Translations under genes and position numbers: made by a program | Origin: Rhea pennata | Taxonomy: Eukaryota > Chordata > Aves > Rheiformes > Rheidae | Direction: 5' to 3' | NCBI RefSeq assembly: GCF_028389875.1 | Contig: NC_084702.1 | Coordinates: forward strand, 41,477,053-41,541,052 | Length of the DNA stretch: 64,000 nt | Shown: positions 12,626-24,100 of the stretch, piece after piece | How positions within the stretch are numbered: position 1 is the stretch's first letter | Layout of the letters: each line of letters opens with the position of its first letter | Notes under the pieces: model-generated | The model's input: the letters and a program-made list of their open reading frames with translations, nothing else | What the model was told of the DNA's origin: nothing | Databases searched by the model: none

Positions 12626-14778
12626 GACCCAGTGAATCTAGAGGTGAGCCAGCATCTCCTAGTCACAGGACACACTTGCTTCATTTTAGAGACTTCCTCT
12701 GTCTGTGACATGATTTAATACCTCAATATTTCAGTTGAAGTTACAAGAAGTTCAAAATTTACAGTTTCATCAACTGTCCCCTTATTTCACAGAGCATGAG
12801 ATAACAGTAACTCATCTGAAAAGTCAACACATAGTTACTTATTAAAGATTTCCACAGTTTGCTATTTAATCATGCCTTAGGAGAGGCTCGTTAACTCTGC
12901 AGGCAGCAGCAGCCTAGCAGTACAAATACAAACTTCTGCCTTGCTATGAGTAAAGGCACTTTTGCTGGGACATCAACTACTTGCACTGAAGAAGAAACTA
13001 AAAGGTTAGTTTTCACCTGAAGCTGAATAACATCACATTCTCCAGCATCATCCCACCCTCAGTTGCTGTACTGCTTACCCATTTACTGTTTTGAACAGCC
13101 TTTGGATACTATTCTTTTTGCAAGGTAAAACAAAGCTAGACCAGGCTATTTCACAACTTGGTCTTGAACAACAAGGCCCTGAGGACTCTTGCTCTCCAGG
13201 GGGAGGAAGTGTTGTAGTCTGTTTCTCCTGTTAACTGAAACAGAAGTTCAGGCTTCCCATAGCTAAAAAGTGCTACAGCTTTAAAAGTCCCAAATCACCT
13301 GGTGCCATGCAGCTAAATAAACCAGAATATACTTCTAAAGCCATTTTTGAGAAAATAAAATACTAAGAAGTACTAGATGATATAGGGTAGTTGAAGGAAG
13401 ACTAGGATTGTGAGGTTTTTTTGGATACCACAAGAGTTGTGTAAAGACTCAATGCGTGAACATACATACACGCTGATGAGAGAAAAAGGCCTAGTTCGCT
13501 CAACCAGTCAAATAATCATTTGCTCACTGACCCTTACTTTATAGAAAATTACATTTTAAGATCTTTTGCTAGAACCTGCTGTGACAAACAGGGACAGTAC
13601 ATTTTTCCCAACTGCAAAGCAGGTATTCAAAACCCCTTAATTTGAATCATGAAGAACAGATTTAATACTTACTTACAGTTTGTCACCTCAACTCCTATTT
13701 TTTCCCCCCACATCATCTTTGATACTGTTATTAAGAAAAAGTGTTGTAGCTGAAAATGACTGCGGCTACATCATTCAAATGCTAGCTGCAAGTGCAATTC
13801 GATACTACTGGATATATACAGAACATACATACATACACACGCTACACTAGAGCTTTAAGGACAACAGTATAGATAGATATAGATAGCTAGAGATAATACT
13901 CGGCACTCTTAGGATAGTTATTGCAAGCCTGATTAAAAGCCATTTAGTGTCACACAATATTTCTATTGTCCATGCACCTGCCTTCTTCCTCTCAGCAAGA
14001 TCTACAGAGGCTTATTTACATTCAATAAAATGCTACACAAGTAACCTCCCACCAAAAGAAAAAAAGAAAAAAAACTTTTTTTTTGTGAAAACAGCTGCAA
14101 TTGGTTAACACAAAACTTTGTAACTTCTCCTCAGTTAGTTAGGAATAGGTCTTAGAATTGAGGCTAGACATTTCAAAAAGCCAAGTTCTACCCAGTTTGT
14201 GCATCCTCACTGAAGACAGAAGCAGAGTAGCTACAAGAAGGCAAAATGTTATTGATTTGACTTTAAGGGTTACTGATCACTGGCCAATAAAAAATAACCT
14301 TCAGCGTGAAGGTGGTAAGATATTCTGGGGCAAAAAGAAGAGAAAAAGAGTGAAAGGTTGAAGCTAAGTTTGAAATGTGCAACTTAAGGTTTCAAAGCTA
14401 GTAGGGCAGACATTGGAGTCCTCTGAGAATCAGTTTCATTGCCACTGCCATAATATTGCAATGTACTGGAAAATGAAGACTTAACAATTCAACAGCTTTA
14501 CAGTAGACCAGTTAAAAGTTTAGCAAGCTGGTACTCTGCCAACAAACTAAAAAGAAAAAAAAATCACAATCTAAAAAATACAGAGTAAGTTAAAAAACAA
14601 GGAAATAAAAAAGAATGCCCTCTAACGCACAGCTAGGAACTAGTGAACTGAATACTGGAAAGGTACTTTCGTGGACAAAGGCGATACTGCATTTAAAGTG
14701 CAACACTTCACTGTGCCACTCCCATACTGTGAAGAGAACAGACCCTTCCAAACCATCAGTCAGTCCCTGCATTGCATA

Positions 14779-14820
14779 AAAAAAAAAAAAAGCGTGCGCG
14801 GACACACACGCATGCGTGCA

Positions 14821-14855
<35 letters not shown>
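14779..14855. repeat. A-run plus long alternating purine-pyrimidine tract with (CA)n
   Basis: An A run is followed by GCGTGCGCG at 14792-14800. From 14802 to about 14854 there is strict purine-pyrimidine alternation, made of CA repeats around a GC-rich core (GCATGCGTGCACGCGC). This is the classical pattern for left-handed Z-DNA. In DCP2 mRNA sense it becomes an extended GU repeat. A C-run follows at about 14878-14889. Confidence 0.85.
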
Positions 14856-14858
<3 letters not shown>

Positions 14859-14982
14859 ATCATTCCTTCTCCCCTTCCCCCCCCCCCCAAACAAAAAAAC
14901 TCCTGAGAAAGAGTAAGGCTGGATTAGAAACCCACTCAATTGCAACAGGCAAGTCTGATATTTGTTCTTAACACGTTTGCTG

Positions 14983-15146
14983 TCAGAGGTCAAAACTTTT
15001 CATTATGGCATCATGGTCAAACTTGAAGCTCAAGAAAGCTCTCGATGAAAATGCAAATTTGTAATGGCCATTGCATGCCACAGAGTGTCCCTCTCCGTGT
15101 TCCAGCAGTGGGTCTTCACTGGAGCAACACATCTCACATGCTGCAT
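14983..15146 (-). CDS. DCP2: DCP2 coding exon 11 and stop
   Basis: 164 coding bases: two bases complete Asp362, then residues 363-415 and TGA at 14985-14983. It reads [20 protein letters not shown] and then [18 protein letters not shown], ending FDL. This is the conserved metazoan DCP2 C-terminus. The Cys-rich start (AACEMCC) differs from the mammalian text. Confidence 0.93.
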
Positions 15147-18100
15147 CTGCTTAAAGGGAGCGGGAAAGAAACATGGAACAAATTTAAACAGCTAGTGAGC
15201 AGTAAGTGGATCAACGACAGTATGCAAGGCTACAAGCCATGCACGAAACGCATATTCAGTGAACAGCTACAGTAAAGTCTGCGTCTGGTCATAAACTGTA
15301 AGGGCAAGTCGCACAGCCGTATTTACCAGGCATCTAGTAGCTCGGACAGATCTTAAAACTCATGACAATCTGGAGGCACTTTCAATAGCCAATTTTACTC
15401 ACAGGTTTCTATTTTGCAAATCACATCTTAGTAAGGAGGAAATAATTGTGGCTCTATTTCCTGAACAGGAAGTAGAAAACTGAAAACACTCAAGAAGCTG
15501 TTGGACCAATCTGTATTAACTAGTGAAACTGTAGAGGGCAGGAAGTATGATAACACTTCATTACCAGCATTATGTTGATTCAGCTATTTTCTGAATCAAG
15601 CCTTGGTTATTTTTGCCCAGCAACAAGGTGAGAGCAGACAGTTTTCATAATTAATTAAACAGAGGAATTGCAAAACTACACAAAGCTGACAAAAAACAAC
15701 AGTCTTCCTTAGAGGAATACTGCTTTGTAACATTTGGCAGGAGGGGAAAAAACAAACAAACAATCGTCTAGTGTCTTCAGCCCTAAATGCATGACAGCGG
15801 ATGGAAATTCAGAGTGTACTTGCCTGTTTCAAAGTTATCTTGCAGTCTTCTTGGATTAAGCCTTTTTTCACATTTCTAGTTAAGAGAATGACCACATGTT
15901 ACACATTTCATAAGAAAATTATTTATGTTCTTCGAGATATTGCTGAAGTGTCAGCTACAAGACACGTTGGTTACCTTTGCTTTGACACACCTCCTGATGC
16001 GGGAATTACGTCATTTACAACACAGAACACGAATTCTGTGATGCTGCTTTATCTAGTAAGCACACTCCAATTCCACCCAAGTGTTTCAGAAGCACACAAT
16101 CTTGCGAGTCAGCCAATCACTTTTAAGATAGAGGGTTTTAAAGAAGAATTTTGAGCAATTTCTGAATGTTTTAAGCCAGAAACTGCTTGCATATGATGGT
16201 GTGGAATCAAAGTGGCACACGCATATGCCTGTTCTTAAGTCTGCCTGCCCTGAAAAGCTGGGGGTAGAGTATTTGCAAACAGGCTGCTACTACCACTTAG
16301 ATTAGCATGCATTAAGGACAGAAACTTAAAACATCTCCAAAAAAGAATTAAGTGCTAGCACCATGGGTATACAGAGAAGTATAACCTTGTGCAATCTGTT
16401 AAGAGCTTCCTGGCCTTCAAATTAGGTTAGAAAACATTTCTGAGAAATGTAGTGTTTAAACTTTAGTTCATAAACTAAATAATCATGAAAACACAAACAA
16501 AACAATACAGAAATATTCGGCCAAGTCTATAAAGAGCTTGCACACTAACTGTGGAGGATTAACAGTTCCACTCATTTCTAGAAAGATCCTGCAGACTACC
16601 ACCATCATAAAATACAGCCTTTTTTATAAAGCCACAGCATTTCTGGAAAGTCAATCCTCTAACTTTTCATTCTTCTACTCTCAGACCCAAATGCAGCTTA
16701 ACCATTGCTTTCTACAAAAATGATTTCACAAGGAGGAGAGTTTATGGTTTCTGCATTTTTACATGAAAACAAAAAAGAAGGCAAGAAGTACAAGCCAAGA
16801 TAAGAAAAGTCTAGCTTACAGCTAATAAATAAGAAGAGCTAAAGCCTGGGCAAGCAGTTCTCCACTGCAGTTCAGCTTGGGGCTCAGTTGCACAAAAGCC
16901 AACTGAGCAGAATTAGAGAACTGTAAAGACCAGTGGGGAGGAGAAGGGGGGGGAGGAGAAGATGTTAAGGAAGTAACTCAGTGAGTTCTCCCAGCCGGCA
17001 GAACTTTGGGGGCAAGGACAGTTACAACAAACAAGAGGTAGGAAAACAAGAATTCATACTGGCGTTTACATGCTGCTGAAGAAAGCACAGGAGATGCTGG
17101 CACACAACTCAAAAGTCTAGCTGATATCTCAAAATTCATGCCAGAGAAGAGGGAAATAATTAAGTATATACTTTATAGTTTTTTTATCTAACTGTTGAAT
17201 AACAAAACTTGTTATTTAAAATAATGTCTGACATATTAATGTCTTATATATAATGTATACATAGATTTACAGTGACATACGTTAGCATATCACACTATAG
17301 TATACTATAACATGTTACCTGACAGGAACACAGAAAGCTGCAGGAGGACTGTCTACTGACAGAGAGACGCTGACGAAATTCTCAGCAGATGAGATAAGCC
17401 TTATTTCCGAAATGCTTACTTAATAAGGTTTAGTACGCTTACCTATAGATGTATGTACATGTAAGTTAAGAAATGGCACATTCCTACAACATACCTACTG
17501 AATATTCTGTTCAAATATATTTTTGATAGATACGCACTCCCGCTATTACTGGAACCTGATAAATGAGACAGCCACTACATGTTTCTTACCAAGGCGTGGT
17601 TTTGCTTAGCTGGTTGACTGTGGACTCCGTTTGTTCGCTTCTTTTGGCTGGGAGTGTCTTGATATTGCTTTCTGCCATTGCCCCTCAAGTTCTGACTCAG
17701 CCATTACATCCAAAACATCGTAGAGACAACAGTTTAAATGGCAGCATTGAGCATTATTGCACTGTGACACTTTCTACTTGTTAACTAAACCCTCCCTCCC
17801 AGTACCTCAAAACATTTTAATATTTTTGTAGACAAACTGAAGCACACAGAAATTAACAAAGCAACATGCACTCAAGTTACAAAAGTTATCAGCTCTTACG
17901 CAGTCTCTTGCATATTACAGATGCATTGCTATACAATAAATACAACGCAGTAAGTTCCCACACCCTGATACACACATACTAGTCGTATGCAGAAAACTTC
18001 AAAGAGGTATGTGAAGGACACCGAAGGGCGAATGCCAACTGCTGTGCAGATCTGAAACAACTACAGCCTGATACCCACCCCCTCCAGTGTCAATACCAAG

Positions 18101-21079
18101 CAAGCGAGTCTGAGAACTCCTTGCAGGAATATTTTTCCCCCTTTTTTTGCAAGTTTTTCTTTTGCATGTTATGGCAATAAAATTCTTCAGTTCCAGGGCA
18201 GAATGATGAGTCTGGAAAATGTAACATACCTTTATTTTTAAAACTTCAGACATCTCTGGATGATTGTATGGCTTCTGTGGCTGTTTTGGCTTTACCCACT
18301 GCTCTCCCGAAAAGCCATCTGTAAACACCTGCTGACTACAGCGAAGTTTGGATCTGGCACATGAGAAAAAACAGGATTTACAACACAACTTCAAGGCCAT
18401 TAATAGAAGAACAGAAATACATTAAAGTTTTCTGCCCCTCCAGAACAAGCTGAAGTGTCAAAACTATAATGATGCTCACTCCATTCACCCAGCTTTAGCT
18501 TGCCTGCTGGCAGGATGCCCGTGCTCTGCGCAGACAGCAAGCTGTGCCCACCTTAGCATCTTTAATACGTCAGTGGTCAGTGCTCAGCTGACCCAAATTA
18601 CTGCAATGTAGCCTTCCTCATAGGAATCCAGGTTTGAAGATTTGCTTCACACTTTTAGTTTAGCTGAGACAAGAAAACAGTAGGACTTGTTTCCCTACCA
18701 ATCCTTTCCAGTGTTCTTGAAAGGTTTCGCTCTGATTTTAGACTGTTTTTCCAATACCCCTCTCAGTACTACTACTTCTTTAAAAAGTCTTATTTCTCTT
18801 ATGGAAGTAGCAAAAGCATTGAACAAAGTTATCTACTCATTCCAATTGTTTTTTGGATTCCTATATATAGGACTCAATAAATTATCTCAGTTCTGACATG
18901 GTTGAGAATTCACCCTTCCCTCCATCCTCCCTCCCCTAAAAAAAGCACATAAAGACAGTAATTAACTTTCCAACTTGTTTAAAATCCCCCAAGATATTCC
19001 TGTTATCTTATTAACCATTCCTATTCCTGAAACAGGAATATTCAGAGAGAAAGCTTTGTGCAACCAGTGTTTGCTAGAAAGGCTATAGACAGAAGAATTA
19101 AACTGACCTGGATCTTACCTCGCTTTTTCCATGTTGAGCTTAGAGGGTGTGCTCCCAGTAGATGAAAATCCATTGTCGCTATCTGAGGAATCTCCATTCC
19201 TTCGAGAAAGCCATTCCCTCAACGGCCTATGACCAAGCAGATGTTCAACAAGATTCACTTACTAAAACAAGTCTGAAGAAATTAACCTGTTCTGAAAGGT
19301 ACTGCCCTAGTATTTGGCTCATCTTGAACATACCTGATGAAGGGAATGGCCATAAAAAATTTGTTAGGTGCTAAACCTAGCTTGGACTTTGGGGTCATAT
19401 CATTCCTGTGGCATGGTAATTTGTCGATGGAAAACCATTCGATATTCTGAAAAACAGAAAAAACCCACACTGCTGTAGCATTAGAAAATTTTACAAGTGC
19501 ACCCCACCCACAATTATTTTCTTTAATTAAAAACTGTAACAAAAGACTTGAATTAACAGCCTAAAACAGCTTTCCACATAAGGCTAATTAATGACAAGCT
19601 ATTTTTCTGACTGTAACTACACAATAATGGCTGCTACAGCACATATTCATTGTAAGATATATTATCTAAAATACAAAAATATATTACTCAAAATCTAGTT
19701 GCTGGATAGTTTTCAAAACCCAGAAACCACAACAAACCACTGTGTACTTGCCATAGTACAGAGGTAGCAGCTTTAAGTGACTTTCAAAGCCACTACTGTT
19801 CCTGCTACTTTTGAAGTGCCACCAAAACCAGACCACCAATAATAATTCAAAAAAAATATCAAAAGCAAGGAACTTAGTCTGCAGAATATGTTTCAGCTTC
19901 TGTTACAAAAGAAAAAAATGGGAAGAATACAGAATCTGTGTTAGAAGAATTTTTACATTACAGTTTTAACTACCGTAACTGTATACTTTGTAGGATATGG
20001 GGAGATACCAAGAATTCTGATATGCATAAAAACCTGTATGAGCTTTTCTATTAATTAATCTAGCCCCTAAACCCAGCTCCAGTTAAGATAAATAAATTCA
20101 AAAGAAGTTACAAGCTGAGTGAGTTTCTAGAACAATTCTATATGAATTACAAAAATGACATGCCAGGTTGAACTATATCAGGTGAAGAAAGTACTTCAAC
20201 ATGTAGACAACCATCTTTTGTGGTAAGAACTCTACATAACTTTGACCATGTGCACAGGGGTGAAGAGAAAGGGAGAACGTTACTGTACTTTTTTTTTAAA
20301 AAAAATAGCAGTTCCCACTCTTTCATTTGGTGTTAAAACTGTATCACTGCAGTTCAGAGTTGCATGCCACTCTACTTCTATAAAATAATTCTTTAGTGCC
20401 AAACAAAGAGTCTTGTCCAGTCAACCATTAGCACCTTTTCCCATTTTGAAATCTGATACCCTGGTCAGTGGCACCATCTGCATAAAAAAAATGGAGATAG
20501 CTGTTTTAAAGTGAATTGCAGTACTAGAAAAATATCCAGATTTCAAAGTTGATGGAGGTCACCCACAGTAACAAATCTTCCAGCAATTCTGACACTTGCG
20601 TATCTGATTCTCCAGTTCACAATACCTGTTAACAGCCTAGTGGTACACAGATCATCTCAGATAGGTAGCTCCCAGTGCATGCTCCCTCCCCAGTCTCCTC
20701 TTTCACACACACCATTCACTAAGTCAGACTGTGTTAGTTATAAGAGAAAGCACACAATACTTAGTTCCCTCTTCTAATATGCAGAGGACTGCATATCATC
20801 AATTAATAATTTTATCTTCAGTTATAGCTAGGAATAACATGAAATGAGTAACGCATACACCACTTAGGTGAAAAGGAGGAGAGAATCAGTGTTTGCTTGC
20901 ACGTTTTAATGTTGTTTTCACAATTAATGGAGATGTCAGATAGGTGGTCAAGAATCAGTCTTTCCATCAGAGTTGCAAGAAGTTTGTAAGACCTTACAGT
21001 GATGAGATGCCATTTGTAACTAGTATTTGAGACATTCATCACATCTGGCAGTTTCATTATTTTACAGGCCAAAAGCTTT

Positions 21080-21127
<48 letters not shown>

Positions 21128-24100
21128 CACATACGTTATATATACACACACACACATATATTATATATGTGTGTGTGTGTGTGTACGTATATATATTATA
21201 AAAAGAAAATTAAGAAAACACTCAACCTCTACAACAAAGCACCTTCACAATTAAACAAACCAATACATACCCGAATTTCCCTTCTAGTTTTGGGATTGAA
21301 TTTTGTGTTCTTTGGAACTCCTGGAATGATGTACAGCCGTGCTAACTGATCATTAATTCGCAGCTCAATGTATTCTTCTTTGCAGATATAATCTTTTATG
21401 TCAAACCCAGTTTCTTCAAACACCTGAGAGGCATATAGATTATATGAGTATATACATTAAGATTCATCATTTCAAAAGCTATCATCATGAGGGAAGGCAC
21501 AACTAGTTTTCAGATCTACACAGGAAAGCAGGTTGCGGTTAACAAAAAACAAGCTTTAACAGATATATGCCTATTAACTGAAAGGGTATTTAAGATCCTG
21601 TATACTTCACATTTCTTTAAGACAGACAGATCTATAATTAAAAAAAAAAAAAATTCGAAACAACCTTATTAAACTTTCATTTATCAATTCATTAATATGA
21701 ATGCGGAGTCTCAAGCTGGTCCTTCACGCTGCTCGATGCATGGAAGTCTAATTCCCAGGAAAGGCTAAAGTACAAACATCTGCAAACTCTAGCAAGTTTT
21801 ATTTACAGCTCAATTGCTCTGTTCATTCAAATGATCTTTTTACCTTATGAAACTCCTACCCTCAAGATATATAACCCTTTTCAAGTTCAGAATAAAAAAC
21901 AGCAATAAGGTAGAATTACTTTGACTATTAAATTCAAGCTGGACATTAACACTGATAACGGGCAAATTTAAAACTACATTGTCTGCTAATCTCAGGAAAA
22001 GACAGAAGTGTTGTATCTGCTGGAGATTACTAGAAAGACAATGATGTTTCAAAAGAACATTTGTTAGTGTATTTTAAGGTCTATGTTTGCAGCAAAAGAA
22101 GGCTACAAGTTTCATTTCCAAAAATGGAGAGGAAATTAAACACAAACAAGAAGATACAATTAATAAAAGCAAATATTAGATTAGTTAGTCTCCGAATTAG
22201 TACATATGACCTTTCATAAAAAACAGGAAACAAAACATCTTCCTATATAACTACATTAAAAGCAGCAGTTAAAAAGAACAAAAACCGAAAAACACAAGCA
22301 ACCCACAAAAAACATGCTTCTTCAATTAAAAAGAAGATGCCTTTCAATCTTATTACTATAACCAATATTTTCCATTCCTAAAGGATATTTCCAGATGGTT
22401 CAATTGATTTCAGGGTAGAAATTCATCTCACCAAGAGAATAACCCATTCAGTGTTACTTTGCCCTCATCAACACCTGAAATACTACTGAACTGTATTTGT
22501 ATTGCCCAGTGAAGATGCCTCAAATTAGACCATGTACAGTGTCACACAGATACAGTTTAGGGCTTTAGACAAGCACTGACTCAAGTGCAAGCAGCTGAAA
22601 GATTTATGCACAGATATTACGGTCATGTCCACTTCTGGCAGTATCTAAACTTAGAAGAATTTGCCAGGTTTGCCACAGTAGCAGTCTATCCTGGAGAAGA
22701 CAGCTCACAGCAAGAGCGTTACTCGCTCATGTAATTTAAAGCAATTCTCCAAATGAAAAACACATCAAAGGAGTTTTTGCCAGTATAACTGTGCCTGCAT
22801 TAAGGCTGTTGATAGCATGACACAAACTAAAGGGGAAGGGATATTTCATGTTATCCTTTCCCAAACTAGTTATGCCCACTTTCAACAAGCCCTTGTCAAC
22901 TGTGCTGCAGTCCATATTTTTTTGGTCTCCTCTCCCTTCAAGTTGCAGTCCTTCAGACGAACCTTAATAATACCTGCCTAGCAAAATTTTAATTAATATG
23001 CTCTTTTATGGGTGAGAAGAGATACTCACTGAATAATAAAGTTAACTTCATTGGCCTTCTGATCATCTTTCCTAATCCTTGAGCTATGCAATGACAGTCC
23101 ACTGTATCTACAGCTCAGGTGTTTTACTCTTCGATAAGTCATACAATACTACATAAACAATGTTCTGCGCTCAGGAATCAGTAAGGAATCACATGACAGT
23201 TCACTTCACATCTGACTACTGCATAATAACGCACTGCTAAGATATAACACCTGATTTTGTTATTCCGAGTCCCTATGAAGTAGCTAAATGGTATAGAAAA
23301 CATCCTCAGAAAGTCAGAAATAGTAAGTTTTTCATTCATCTGTTTTCAACACATACACATAGGAAGAAAACACATGATTTCTCAGATGCTCACGCAGTTC
23401 AGTCAAGAAGAAAAATAATGCATCTTATTACTTTCCTTCATCAACTTAATTCTTTCTCAAGATAAAGTGTATTACGAGACTCTCAGTTATAGGAACACTG
23501 AGTTTATAACCAGTAATATTCTTTTACAGGTTTTTTTTCAGTATACAACTCTAGTATAAGTTTCAGATTTCCTGCAGCAATAAATCCTGCAGATTATTTT
23601 TATAGTCTATTTGCCATATATAGTGATCCTTGGTCCTGTATCATTGAACAATTTAAAATAAAGTTCTTTGTAGGTTTTACATAACCTTCTACAACCTCCA
23701 TCAACTTCACATAGCCCTTCTTACCTAGGCTCAATTCCCACTCTTCCATTATCTTACAGTTCTGGTGGCTCTTGCAATTAATATTCCAAAAGCCATAGAG
23801 CAGAAGAAATCATTAAGAACAAATAAGTTATTTACCTGATTTTCATAAGCAGATACCTAAATAAAATGTCTTATTATCTAACGCATATATCCTGCTCTCA
23901 GCAAGATTTCTTTTCTTTATCTTAAAAGAAAAATTCAATTTAAGAGAATCAAACAAAACTTACCTCTCTAGCAGCACAGTCATGAGGAGCCTCTTCTTTA
24001 TTTACCTTCCCTTTTGGAAAACCCCAACCAGACTTTGCTAAATAGCCCTGGACCAAAAGAACCTGCAGAAAACAAGAAATGCAACTGTCAACATCCATTA

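Larger units (their letters stand above)
9046..14982 (-). other. DCP2: DCP2 3' untranslated region (extent inferred)
   Basis: About 6 kb of AT-rich sequence without family-like coding text lies between the DCP2 stop and the MCC 3' end. Long 3'UTRs are known for vertebrate DCP2, so the stretch is read as UTR. It contains homopolymer and dinucleotide tracts listed separately. In the mRNA sense the A39 and A25 runs are U-runs, and the CA run is a GU-run. Confidence 0.45.

Noticed and set aside
14590-14993. Open frames with Cys-Val and His-Thr runs
   Set aside because: They are translations of the CA/TG repeat in the DCP2 3'UTR. The lower part of one overlaps the true 3'UTR in another frame.
15801-16154. 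117-codon + strand open frame
   Set aside because: It runs antisense across DCP2 exon 10, which has clear splice sites and family similarity on the other strand.
20818-21254. Open frames rich in Ile/Tyr or Val/Cys
   Set aside because: They are produced by the TA, CA and TG microsatellites in DCP2 intron 5.
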